Below are positions 47,245 to 55,595 of a stretch of 64,000 bases of DNA, in pieces. The stretch is from the NCBI GenBank assembly GCA_963775275.1, contig CAVZII010000005.1:310001-374000 (forward strand), given 5' to 3'. Made by a program: the position numbers and the translations under genes. The stretch is from JANWHQ01 sp963775275. Lineage in GTDB: Bacteria > Pseudomonadota > Alphaproteobacteria > Caulobacterales > Caulobacteraceae. Within the stretch, counting starts at the first letter, position 1; every line of letters starts with the position of its first letter. The notes below the pieces were generated by a model. That model saw nothing but the letters and a program-made list of their open reading frames with translations, did not search any database and had not been told where the DNA came from.

Positions 47245-48398
47245 GCCGGCCGCGCCTCCTGCGCCCTCATGGCGGCGTCGTATGCCGCCTTCACCTGTTC
47301 AAGCGCCTCGGCCGCGATGGCGAGCGCCACTTGGATGGCGTCATAAGCAGCGCGTTCGCGAGCGGCGGCTGCGCCTTGCTCGGCCTTCCTGCGGGCTTCA
47401 CGCGCCAGCGCCGCCTCCCGTCGGAGGGTTTCGGCGCGAAGCTCGCCGAACAACCGCTCCGCCTGCGCCAGGCGCACGGCGCGGAAGATGCGATTGCCGG
47501 CAGGCATATCGCCGAGTGCGTCCGCGAGCGCCGGGCCGTCAAGCTCGCCGCCCGCAATGGCGCGGCGCACGAGCGGCGCAGCCGGGTGCGGATGGAGGGT
47601 GAAATAGTACCAGCGGAGGATGGGCTCGCGCTTGAACCACAGCCACAGCAGCACGGCCGCTGGGGCCGCGAAGAGTGCGAATGTCTTGAGGGCCCGCAGA
47701 AAAGCGTGCCAGGCGTGCCGGACGTTCTCCCGCGCCCGGGCTCGCTCGGCCTCCCTGACGGCGGCGGCCTCGGCGTCGAGCGTTGCCCGGCGGATCTCAG
47801 CCACCCGCTCCGCGGCCTGCTGGTCTTCGAGCGCGCGTTGCTGCGCTTGCTCGGCCCGAGCTTGGGCCTCAGCTTGCGCCTCGGCAGCGCGGGCTTGGTC
47901 TTCCGCCGCTTGAGCCTGCGATGCCGCCTGCTCCTGGTCAGCGTACAGGTCGACCACCCGCTCCCAGGCGTTGAAGTTTCCGTAGAAGTGGCGGGCCTCG
48001 GCAAGAAGCACGACCTCACTGGTGTCCGTCGGCCTGCCGTACAGATCGACGTGGTCGATATCCCCGACGAAGTAGGGATCGCCGGCAATCGTGCGCACGT
48101 TGCTGGGGCACGCCGACCACGCCCGCCCAATCGCTTCGGTCAAGATGGCTGAAAGCACATTGCCGTCGCGATACCCAAGCCCAGGCTTCCCGAGCGTCAC
48201 CCGAACGAAGCGGTGGCGCGGATCGGCGTCGGGGCATTGGACGTCGTATGAGACTTGGCCGACGGTATTCGCGATGTCGTTCGCCGAGGCGTTCGAGTCG
48301 CCGCGCTGAAGACTGACCGACAAGTTGGTCTCGGCGCGCGCGAAGCTCGGAAGTGCGAAGAGTAGCGCAGCAAGAGCAACACAGGCCGCACGGCCCAT
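47241..48398 (-). CDS. exported membrane protein with Ala/Glu-rich coiled coil
   Basis: 385 residues. Residues 1-22 are a signal peptide (MGRAACVALAALLFALPSFA). The periplasmic domain contains PDADPRHRFVRVTLGKPGLG, followed by a long Ala/Glu/Gln coiled coil, a transmembrane helix (LFAAPAAVLLWLWF) and a second coiled coil inside the cell. GGAGGG precedes ATG 48398. It starts the operon leading to the VirD4-like ATPase, so it may form part of the mobilization or surface complex. Confidence 0.6.
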   Translation of the reverse strand: MGRAACVALAALLFALPSFARAETNLSVSLQRGDSNASANDIANTVGQVSYDVQCPDADPRHRFVRVTLGKPGLGYRDGNVLSAILTEAIGRAWSACPSNVRTIAGDPYFVGDIDHVDLYGRPTDTSEVVLLAEARHFYGNFNAWERVVDLYADQEQAASQAQAAEDQARAAEAQAEAQARAEQAQQRALEDQQAAERVAEIRRATLDAEAAAVREAERARARENVRHAWHAFLRALKTFALFAAPAAVLLWLWFKREPILRWYYFTLHPHPAAPLVRRAIAGGELDGPALADALGDMPAGNRIFRAVRLAQAERLFGELRAETLRREAALAREARRKAEQGAAAARERAAYDAIQVALAIAAEALEQVKAAYDAAMRAQEARPA

Positions 48399-48673
48399 CG
48401 GCACGCCCTCCGGTCGAGCTTGGACCGACCATACAAACTCTGCGCGAAACCTCCAGGTTGCACCCCACAGTTTAGCGCGCCCCCTAAGGTGCCGCCGAGC
48501 GGCGGCGTGAGGCCGTCGGTGTCGTATCTCTGGCGTTCCTGCCCGAGCGCGGCCGCGACGAGCATCAAGCTCAGCAGAAACTCCAGCGATTAGACGGCGC
48601 GCATCCGTCTCGTCCCCCCGTTGAACCGGAGAACCATACTGCCCCAAGCGTCAGCAACCAACCGCGCGTCCAC

Positions 48674-48970
48674 TTAACCTTGGGGGGTAGCAATCCCAGG
48701 CGCGGATTTGGCCGCCGCGGCCGCCAAACTCCGGAGTCGGGCGTCCTCCTCAAGCCGCGCATCAATCGACGCCAGCAGGTACGCCGTACCGCCTACGAGC
48801 GTGATCCCCGCTCCAAACACCGCGCCGCCGCTCATGATGGCAAGGAAAGTTCCGAAGCCGTTCGACCCGGACTGGCTCGCACTCACGAGCGCCGTATAGA
48901 CCGTAATGGCAAATGTTATGGCCCCAAGCACAACGAACACCGCCCCACACCCCTGGATAAAGTTGCGCAT
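48674..48970 (-). CDS. small membrane protein
   Basis: 98 residues with two transmembrane helices (AVFVVLGAITFAITVYTALV and GGAVFGAGITLVGGTAYLLA) and a charged C-terminal tail. GAGGAG precedes ATG 48970. It precedes the exported coiled-coil gene on the same strand by 275 bases. Function unknown. Confidence 0.65.
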   Translation of the reverse strand: MRNFIQGCGAVFVVLGAITFAITVYTALVSASQSGSNGFGTFLAIMSGGAVFGAGITLVGGTAYLLASIDARLEEDARLRSLAAAAAKSAPGIATPQG

Positions 48971-49120
48971 TGTTTGCTCCTCTCGTGGTTGTTCAACCGT
49001 CGGCGTCGTTGAAGCGACAGTCAAGCTACTGCTCTGCGAGCGTACGCTTTGATTGGCTGCGGCCAGCCGCTTCTCAAGAGCCGAGCAGCAGGACTAATGT
49101 CTCCGACTGAGGGCGAGGCC

Positions 49121-49786
49121 ATGTGCAACCACTACAGCTCCTCGGGCGAGTGGCGGACGCTGACCGGCGAGTTCAGCCAGCTCCGCCTGCCGTTGTTCGA
49201 TGCAGAACGCGCTCGTCCAAACGTCCAGACCCACCTCTATCCGGGCCGCACGGGAGAGATCCTCCTAGTCGAGGGCGAGCGCCTAGCCGCCTTAGCGGCC
49301 CACTGGCGGCTCATTCCGAAGTGGTGGACCCAAAGCTCGAAGGACTTCGGGAACAAGTGGCGGGGCTGCAACAACGCCCGGGGCGAGGGCATCGCCACGT
49401 CGCGCATGTTCAAGGACGCACTCCCGAACCGCTGCCTCATCCCCGCCGACGCCATCTTCGAGTACGCAGCCGAGCCAGGAGCCGACGGCAAGAAGGTCGA
49501 GTTCGAGTTCCGACCTTCGGGCGGCACGCCGTTCTTCATCGCCGGCATCTTCGAGCACTCCGCACCCGCGGACGGCCCCCTGCTCACCTACGCCATGGTC
49601 ATGACGGACGCCGGGCCGGACGCCCGGAGCATTGGGCATTCCCGCTCGCCGATCCTCCTTGCGCCCGAGCGCATGGCCGACTGGCTCGATCCGAGCAGCA
49701 GCGTGGATGAGTTCATGCAACCGCCGCCGGCCGGGACCTTCACGCTGGCCCCCGCCCGCGCGAAGGCTCCAGCCGGCGGGTCGTGA
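49121..49786 (+). CDS. SRAP/YedK-HMCES-family protein
   Basis: A 221-residue SOS-response-associated peptidase domain protein that forms a covalent link with abasic sites in ssDNA. The catalytic Cys follows the initiator Met (MCNHYSSSGEW), which fixes the start at ATG 49121 rather than 49049. NNARGEGIATSRMFKDAL, CLIPADAIFEYAAEP and the late SRSPILLAPERM correspond to the family Asn, Glu and His regions. Such genes are frequent in mobile elements and may protect transferred ssDNA. Confidence 0.92.
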   Translation: MCNHYSSSGEWRTLTGEFSQLRLPLFDAERARPNVQTHLYPGRTGEILLVEGERLAALAAHWRLIPKWWTQSSKDFGNKWRGCNNARGEGIATSRMFKDALPNRCLIPADAIFEYAAEPGADGKKVEFEFRPSGGTPFFIAGIFEHSAPADGPLLTYAMVMTDAGPDARSIGHSRSPILLAPERMADWLDPSSSVDEFMQPPPAGTFTLAPARAKAPAGGS

Positions 49787-49930
49787 ATACACCGCCCAAG
49801 TGCGGCGAACGGGGCCGGTCAGGGGCATCTGCCCTGACCTTGAATGGCCCTCCGAGGGCGTCGGCAGTCCGACGCCCCCCACGCGAAGCAAAGAGCGCTC
49901 ACCCTCGTTCGCGGCACCTGGCGCGGACGA

Positions 49931-50192
49931 CGTTCCCCGCATTCGTCGGGGCCCGCTGTCCGCCCAAGGCAGGCGGCGCTTTAGCGCCTGGCTGGCTTGG
50001 CTGCGGCAGCGAGTGCGCCCGACTCCAACCGTTTAGGGCTGGGCTCCTCCTCCCAAAGAGCCCTGCCTAGCCCCAAGACAGCGCGCGCCATCTGCGCGCG
50101 CTGTTGCCGCCGGACGAGAAGTCCTGTGCCTGGCTTCATTCGTCCGGGAAACGGTTGGAGTCGGGCGGAACGACCGACGAATGCGGGGAGCG
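49931..50192. repeat. nested inverted repeats near attR
   Basis: The inner pair 50016-50034/50149-50167 is a perfect 19-bp inverted repeat; the outer pair 49931-49949/50174-50192 matches 18 of 19. Inside are two further hairpins: CAGCGCGCGC/GCGCGCGCTG near 50078-50102 and CCGGACGA/TCGTCCGG at 50110-50146. The 600 bases between the SRAP gene and attR hold no gene, so this structured region is a candidate transfer origin, recombination-control site or remnant of a palindromic insertion. Confidence 0.7.
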
Positions 50193-50398
50193 AGATGCGT
50201 TGCACAGCAACGCCTTCCGGCTCGCGCCGCGAGATGGAACCCAGCCAATTCCTAATTGGCGGGTCACTTGGCCGAGTGGCGGTCACGATTCACGCGGATT
50301 TGACCGCCAGACGTCGAAAATCGCACACGGGCTCACACACGCACACGAAATGCGCATTTTCTTCTGTATTTTCTGGTACTTATAACCACTCCGACCCG

Positions 50399-50443
50399 CT
50401 ACGAATTTGGGGGTCGGGCGTTCGAATTGCTCCGGGCGCGCCA
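50399..50443 (+). repeat. attR: second copy of the tRNA-Arg 3' repeat
   Basis: Identical over 45 bases to 14036-14080. There is no tRNA 5' half here, so it is a recombination product rather than a gene. It marks the right end of the 36.4-kb element. Confidence 0.95.
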
Positions 50444-50708
50444 CTTTCCCTGCTTCCGCAATCGCGATGGCGATGTCCTGGCGCGAAATCGCCCCTGGGG
50501 AAGACAGCCCGGCCACAAAAGTTCCTGCTTTGTTCTTGCGCCGCCCCTCTTGAGGGGGTAAACTGAGATTGTCTACTGCGGGATGCCAGCCGCAACGAGG
50601 TGTTCTCGGCAGTGGGCGACTGACGGCCCCTGGCGGCGGCGAGTTCCTTGAAAGGCATCGGCCAGCCGGCGCCGTCCCGGACGAGCTTCCATGCTCTTGA
50701 GAGGTGAT

Positions 50709-51476
50709 ATGGCGAAGATGCCCCGTGGTGAGCCCCGCTCGGTTCCCGATCCGGCCGGCGACCTGTACGACGAATGGGTGCGGCGAAAGAGGGCCCAAGA
50801 ACAAGCAAGCCTGAGCGGACCTGGCGCCCAGCGGTTTGGCTCACCTGCTCGACTGGAAGCGCAGGATGCGATGACGATCGGTCAGTTGAGCCCGGATGCT
50901 CTGGACTTCATTCCAGTGATCGGTCCATCCATCCGAGCCGTGGAAGACGCGCGCGCCGGGCGACCGCTTAATGCAGCCGGAGACGTCGCCAACGCCGTTC
51001 TCGACCTGGGTTTGGCGGACACGGGGTTAGACGTTGCAGAGGCGGGCGCCAAGGGAGTCCTCAACAACGTGGGCAGGCGTACTGCGGACGCAGCGCGCAA
51101 ACAGCTCCGCCGCCGCGGCGTTGCTGGACCAGGGCAAGAGATCCACCATAGCTTCGCGCTCAACGGCATGAGCCGGAATGTCGAAAACTGGAGGAACCAT
51201 CCTGCCTTCCTGAAGGTGCTGCCGAAGGCGAGCCATCGGCGGCTCACGGGAAGCTGGGAAGGCAAGCCCAGGTATGATCCTCTGAGGAGGGTATGGGTGG
51301 GCGCTCCGACTTGGATGAAGACCGTACCGGCGTGGGTATTCGGGCGTGCGCTGCCGGGGATGGCCCATCTCTCAGCACAGGACGCGGACAGCCAGCAGCC
51401 ATGGCTTCCAGCGCCTGTGGGCCAGAGGCGTGCTCTTCCGCCTCCGGCGCCGTACGGAGAGCGTCCTCTTCGATGA
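50709..51476 (+). CDS. possible polymorphic-toxin-like nuclease
   Basis: 255 residues. The front half is Pro/Gly-rich with DFIPVIGPSIRAVEDARAGR and AAGDVANAVLDLGLADTG, the sort of pre-toxin segment seen in polymorphic toxins. The C-terminal half has GQEIHHSFALNGMSRN and VENWRNHPAFLKVLPKASHR, recalling His-rich HNH/endonuclease-type toxin domains. GAGAGG precedes ATG 50709. It is followed by a 160-residue acidic-patch protein, a plausible immunity partner. The toxin reading is inference; no secretion signal is seen. Confidence 0.5.
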   Translation: MAKMPRGEPRSVPDPAGDLYDEWVRRKRAQEQASLSGPGAQRFGSPARLEAQDAMTIGQLSPDALDFIPVIGPSIRAVEDARAGRPLNAAGDVANAVLDLGLADTGLDVAEAGAKGVLNNVGRRTADAARKQLRRRGVAGPGQEIHHSFALNGMSRNVENWRNHPAFLKVLPKASHRRLTGSWEGKPRYDPLRRVWVGAPTWMKTVPAWVFGRALPGMAHLSAQDADSQQPWLPAPVGQRRALPPPAPYGERPLR

Positions 51477-51503
51477 ACTGGTCTACGCTGCACTTGGGCT
51501 GAG

Positions 51504-51986
51504 GTGGACGCGGTGAGCTCATCCTTGTCATCACACAGAGCGCTCCCCGACTTCGCGTTTCCAGTGCTCTGCTTCACGAGGGACGGCGACATCTGGGCCG
51601 TACGGGATGCGTTCGAGCTGACCACCTGTGGCCCACAGACGTTGGCCGATGGCGTGCAGGTCGGCATGGACCTGGTGGACGCCTGCGGACATTGCTGGCG
51701 GGTCAAGTCGGTCAGACAAGTCGGCTATCCGCCCTTGTCATTGCGCTCGTTCAGACTGTTCGGCTCCAGGCTGCGGTGCATCGAGCACGAGCTCGAGACC
51801 ATGTCCGGGCTGTCGCTCGAAGAGGTGCAGGAGCGCGTCTGCGCCGCGCTTGATGCGTATCCGGAATACTGGTGCGAGCTCGCTGACAAGGATACGGACT
51901 TGCCCCAGCGGAAAGCCGAAGTACGCCAAACTCGATCGATTGCAGATATCCACGAGGTGCTCGGGCTCGACTACTTCGGGTCCTGA
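51504..51986 (+). CDS. possible immunity protein for the preceding toxin-like gene
   Basis: 160 residues: FPVLCFTRDGDIWAVRDAFE at the start, and MSGLSLEEVQERVCAALDAY then RSIADIHEVLGLDYFGS at the end. Small cytosolic, mixed alpha/beta. It follows the toxin-like gene by 27 bases on the same strand. GTG 51504 or GTG 51513 could start it. The immunity role rests on position only. Confidence 0.5.
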   Translation: MDAVSSSLSSHRALPDFAFPVLCFTRDGDIWAVRDAFELTTCGPQTLADGVQVGMDLVDACGHCWRVKSVRQVGYPPLSLRSFRLFGSRLRCIEHELETMSGLSLEEVQERVCAALDAYPEYWCELADKDTDLPQRKAEVRQTRSIADIHEVLGLDYFGS

Positions 51987-52080
51987 GCAGCGCGACGATA
52001 CGCTTGCCTTCAGGTTGGGTGGGTGAGCTGACCGACGCGAGCACCGCAAGGTCCCGGGCTTAGGGGTTGCGGCGGCGCGC

Positions 52081-52104
52081 GTTCGGATCGCTCCGGGCGC
52101 GCCA
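52081..52104 (+). repeat. diverged third copy of the tRNA-Arg 3' end
   Basis: Matches the 3' 24 bases of the tRNA/att repeat (including CTCCGGGCGCGCCA) at 22 of 24 positions, but the bases further 5' are different. It marks the probable original right end of an older insertion, so 50444-52104 would be a remnant placed at the same tRNA before or after the large element. Confidence 0.7.
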
Positions 52105-52215
52105 CTTCTCTCGATGACCCGTGTGGTTCGGGACGCTTCAATCGAAACGGGCCTTCCTGAATCCGTCGCGCCAGCCCATACGAAGGCTGATGGGATAAGG
52201 GTCGAGGAGGAATTC

Positions 52216-52674
52216 ATGCGGATTGCGGCGACCACCCTGGCCGTCCTTCTGTTGTCGGTCGTCGGCGCGCATGCGCAGACCGGGCCGCAGAGTCCGGAGG
52301 CCTTCCTGGCCCGGAACGCCACGGCCGATGGCGTGCACGTGCTGCCCTCGGGGGTCCAGTACAAGGTTCTCGCCCCCGGGCGAGGAACCAGCCGCCATCC
52401 GACTCCCGCCGACTATGTCACGGTCGAGTACGAGGGCTCGTTGCTGAACGGGCAGGTCTTCGACAGCACCGCCAAGATCGGACATCCCGTGACCTATCAG
52501 CTGAAGACCCTGATCCCGGCGTGGATCGACGTCGTGCAGCAGATGCAGGAAGGCGACGAGTGGATGGTCTGGGCGCCGCCCAGCCTCGCCTACGGCGACA
52601 AGCCGAAGGGCCCGATCCCCGCCAACAGCGTCCTGGTCTTCCGCCTCAAGCTGGTCTCCATCCTCGGCGGCTGA
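52216..52674 (+). CDS. FKBP-type peptidyl-prolyl isomerase, exported
   Basis: 152 residues with a signal peptide (MRIAATTLAVLLLSVVGAHA). The FKBP domain shows VTVEYEGSLLNGQVFDSTA, IPAWIDVVQQMQEGDEW and PSLAYGDKPKGPIPANSVLV, the usual isomerase core; the catalytic pocket residues are broadly kept. A perfect GAGGAGG precedes ATG 52216. It is the first backbone gene after the insertions. Periplasmic protein folding is the expected role. Confidence 0.92.
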   Translation: MRIAATTLAVLLLSVVGAHAQTGPQSPEAFLARNATADGVHVLPSGVQYKVLAPGRGTSRHPTPADYVTVEYEGSLLNGQVFDSTAKIGHPVTYQLKTLIPAWIDVVQQMQEGDEWMVWAPPSLAYGDKPKGPIPANSVLVFRLKLVSILGG

Positions 52675-52738
52675 GCCTCGTCGCCAGCGAGCTGAACCCG
52701 AGAGATCAGGGAGGCTGCGGCGCAGGCAGGCTCGTTCA

Positions 52739-53941
52739 TCAAGACGAAGGTCCCCCCGTTGGCGCCGACCGTCCAGGCCCGAGGCCAGGATGGCGGCCGA
52801 TCTGGAACTCCGCACGGACCTGCCGCGCCCGGAGCCGGGCTCCCGCCTGGGCTTGCAGGGCCAGGAGACCCACCGTGAATGTCGCGGCCAGGACGCAGGC
52901 TGCGAAACCGACCAGGCCGAACGCCAGGGCGCGGTTCTTGGGGCGCTGCAAGGCGATCGCCGCGGCGGCCGTCGCCGGCGGCGGGGCGGCCAGAGCGCCG
53001 GCGACGCGCCGGGCGTCCATCCGATCCTCGTACCGGCCCCAGGCGTGGATCACGAAAAGCACCGCCAGCAGCATCATCATGCTGGACGGCGCCCACATGA
53101 TAAAGCCGCCGAGCCGCTCGTCGGCCATGGCCGACATGTGCAGCAGGCGGCCGACGACGTCGTAGGCGGGGTAGAGCTCGCGGGTCTTGAAGGTGGTGTA
53201 GGCGCCGATCGGGATATTGGCGAGGACCGCCACCCACAGCATCATCAGCCGCACGCCGTAACCCGTCCCCTTGGGCGTCGGACGCTGGTCGAACACCCGC
53301 CAGAAGAACAGGAGCCCAGCGGCCAGCATGGTGATGTGCATGACGTAATGGACGCCCTCGTCCAGGATCGCGGTGTTGTGGAACGGAGGCCACTGCCAGA
53401 CGTAGAGCGAACCGACGAAGATCGCCGTCACAGGCGCTGGTCGCGTCAGGACGGCGAACACGAACCGCACCGGGCCGAAAGCGACGATGGGACCGAGGCC
53501 GCCCCGGCGAAGCCAGGTCGGCAGGCCCGCGATCAGGATGGCCTGAGGCTGGGAGAGTGCGATCAGCATGGGGCCGACCACCCGGATCAGCATGTGCTGG
53601 ACCTGGTGCATGAAGAACAGGTGGTCGGAGAGCCCATCCACCGGCGAGGCCAGGGCCAGGAAGGTCCCGAACACGCCCCAGAAGTAGGCCGCGTGCCGCC
53701 AGGGCCGCTCGTCGAGGGCGGCGGGCCGCCGCAGGAGGCCGACAACGTAAATCCCGAGCGCGAGGACGGTCGGGACCAGGATGTCGAGCGACAGGTCCCA
53801 GCTATTGAGGATGCCGTGCAGGTCGGCTGGTCCGTCGCCGGCCATGGCAAGTGACGGGACGAGACATACGACAAGGGCGGCGGCGACCGACGGGAACCGC
53901 CCGGCCGACCGGCCCGACATTGACGACAGGGTAGGCTTCAT
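52739..53941 (-). CDS. CtaG-like cytochrome oxidase assembly/membrane protein
   Basis: 400 residues with a signal-like N-terminus and at least eight membrane helices. HLFFMHQVQHMLIRVVGPML and HITMLAAGLLFFWRVF carry the conserved His pairs of the caa3_CtaG family; DERLGGFIMWAPSSMMMLLA is also typical. The family is linked to copper delivery to cytochrome c oxidase. The C-terminal 60 residues are Arg/Pro-rich and unusual. Start 53941 is preferred over ATG 53995 because the signal peptide then begins directly. Confidence 0.88.
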   Translation of the reverse strand: MKPTLSSMSGRSAGRFPSVAAALVVCLVPSLAMAGDGPADLHGILNSWDLSLDILVPTVLALGIYVVGLLRRPAALDERPWRHAAYFWGVFGTFLALASPVDGLSDHLFFMHQVQHMLIRVVGPMLIALSQPQAILIAGLPTWLRRGGLGPIVAFGPVRFVFAVLTRPAPVTAIFVGSLYVWQWPPFHNTAILDEGVHYVMHITMLAAGLLFFWRVFDQRPTPKGTGYGVRLMMLWVAVLANIPIGAYTTFKTRELYPAYDVVGRLLHMSAMADERLGGFIMWAPSSMMMLLAVLFVIHAWGRYEDRMDARRVAGALAAPPPATAAAAIALQRPKNRALAFGLVGFAACVLAATFTVGLLALQAQAGARLRARQVRAEFQIGRHPGLGPGRSAPTGGPSS

Positions 53942-54055
53942 GGGGAATTCGACTGACTGGCGGGCGCGCCAAAGGTCGACGACGCGCGTCGACATATCAC
54001 CTTGTGATATTCATAGCCAAGCCTTCGCGCCCCCCTGAACGCGGAGTCGCACGGA

Positions 54056-55069
54056 CTAAAGCTTCACTAACCGCCGTCCGAAGTTCTCGCCCCGGAACAG
54101 ACCGGTGAAAGCGGCCGGCAGGCGCTCGAAGCCCTGCTCGATCTCCTCGCGGTGCTTGAGGCGTCCCGCGAGAACCCAGTCGGTCATCTCGGCGATGGCG
54201 GCCGGGAAACGGTCCTCGAAGTCGTGCACGAACAGGCCGCTCATCGTCAGGCGGCGCGGGACGAACTGGCTGATGTTCTTCAGGCCCGCCCGCTCGGCGG
54301 CGGAGCGGCCGTACTCGGCGATCTGGCCGCAGATGACGACGCGGCCGTGAAGCGCCATCAAGGGCAGGAGACTGTCCAGAAGCGTCCCGCCGACATTGTC
54401 GAAGAGGACGTCGATCCCGTCGGGACACGCCTCGGCGGCAGCGGCGGTCAAGTCGGGCTCGGCCTTGTAGTCGAGGGTCGCATCGAAACCGAGCTCGTCC
54501 TGGAGCCAGGCGCACTTGGCCGGGCCGCCGGCGACTCCCACGACGTGGCAGCCCTTGATGGCTGCGATCTGCCCGGCCGCCGAGCCCACCGGCCCCGCCG
54601 CGGAGGTGACCAGGACGGTCTGAGAATGCTCGGGACGGCCAAGCTCGAGAAGGCCGAAATAGGCGGACAGGCCCGGCACGCCGAGCACCCCGACGGCCGT
54701 GGACGGCGAAAGGCGAAGATCGGTGATCTTGCGCCCCGTGCGCCCGTCGCTGAGCGCCATCTCGCGCCAAAGCAGGTAGTCGGTGACGAAGTCCCCTTCC
54801 TGGAACCCCGGCAAACGACTCTGCTCAACCTGGCCAACCGTGAGATAGCCCACGACCGCGCCGAGCGACTGAGGCGTGAACTCCTTGGGGCCCGGATCCT
54901 CGCTCGAGAGGATGTTGCGCATGCCAGGATCCACCGGGATGAAGACATTGCGCACCCGCATCTGGCCGGGACCGGGCTCGGGAACCTCCTCGTTTTCCAG
55001 GCGGAAGTCCTCGACCCTGGGCAGCCCCGAAGGTCGGCGCGCCAAGACCCAGCTTCGGCTGATCGTCAC
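54056..55069 (-). CDS. zinc-independent NADP-dependent oxidoreductase (MDR, CurA-like)
   Basis: 337 residues, as usual for the CurA/YncB and leukotriene B4 12-hydroxydehydrogenase group. The N-terminal domain has NVFIPVDPGMRNILS; the Rossmann part has VLVTSAAGPVGSAAGQIAAI and DGIDVLFDNVGGTLLDSLLP. No catalytic zinc ligands are present. It should reduce alpha,beta-unsaturated ketones or aldehydes with NADPH. Cytosolic, probably monocistronic. Confidence 0.92.
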   Translation of the reverse strand: MTISRSWVLARRPSGLPRVEDFRLENEEVPEPGPGQMRVRNVFIPVDPGMRNILSSEDPGPKEFTPQSLGAVVGYLTVGQVEQSRLPGFQEGDFVTDYLLWREMALSDGRTGRKITDLRLSPSTAVGVLGVPGLSAYFGLLELGRPEHSQTVLVTSAAGPVGSAAGQIAAIKGCHVVGVAGGPAKCAWLQDELGFDATLDYKAEPDLTAAAAEACPDGIDVLFDNVGGTLLDSLLPLMALHGRVVICGQIAEYGRSAAERAGLKNISQFVPRRLTMSGLFVHDFEDRFPAAIAEMTDWVLAGRLKHREEIEQGFERLPAAFTGLFRGENFGRRLVKL

Positions 55070-55199
55070 AGTCGAGCCTCGGGCTGAATCGACGCACGGC
55101 GCATGGGCTCGCTCTCCACTGAGCGGGGAAGGTCGCAGGCCAGTAGGTAAGGTCGGCCGTCGACTGTCAAACCGTCGCAGGGCGCCACCGGAAGGCCAG

Positions 55200-55433
55200 C
55201 TAGATCCTCACGTCGGCGAGATGCTTGCCGCAGGGGCAGCAGCTGGCGAGGACCGTGGCGTAGCGCGAATAGGCCTGCGCCCGCAGGGTCCTGCGGTCCT
55301 TGAAGCTTCGCTCTTCCACAGGGGCGCTACGCAGCGGACAGCCTGTCGTGCCCTCGAACGGACATCGTTTGATCCGCAGCTCATCCCTCAAGTCTTGGCA
55401 GGAGGGGCTGGCCGCGACATGGGCGCGGGGCAT
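55200..55433 (-). CDS. small Cys-containing hypothetical protein
   Basis: 77 residues with CPFEGTTGCPLR and LASCCPCGKHLADVR, which could bind a metal. There is no clear ribosome site and no recognised family, but the frame fills the space between the oxidoreductase and the sulfotransferase genes. Low certainty. Confidence 0.35.
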   Translation of the reverse strand: MPRAHVAASPSCQDLRDELRIKRCPFEGTTGCPLRSAPVEERSFKDRRTLRAQAYSRYATVLASCCPCGKHLADVRI

Positions 55434-55595
55434 GAGGCCTCACGAGAAGACCGCCTTGGACACTTTTTGATACTGTTATGTAATGAATGAAACCTTTACG
55501 GGAGTAGCGGGGCTCGATCGAGCCTGGACCCGTCGCCTCCCAGCGCCTAGACGGTCGCGCCGGCTGATCACGACCTGGACGCGGGAGCGGCGAAC

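Larger units (their letters stand above)
14081..50443. mobile_element. 36.4-kb integrated element in tRNA-Arg
   Basis: The element is bounded by a perfect 45-bp repeat (14036-14080 and 50399-50443), with a tyrosine integrase at the left end. Its cargo includes antirestriction, Gabija and other defence-like genes. It carries two VirD4/TraG-like ATPases and a replication-relaxation protein but no visible relaxase or VirB channel, so I regard it as an integrative mobilizable or decayed conjugative element. Base composition drops visibly in 15.4-18.2 kb and 39.5-44 kb, suggesting several sources. Confidence 0.92.

Noticed and set aside
52081..52104. A second functional tRNA-Arg
   Set aside because: Only the 3' 24 bases match; no D arm or anticodon arm can be folded upstream.
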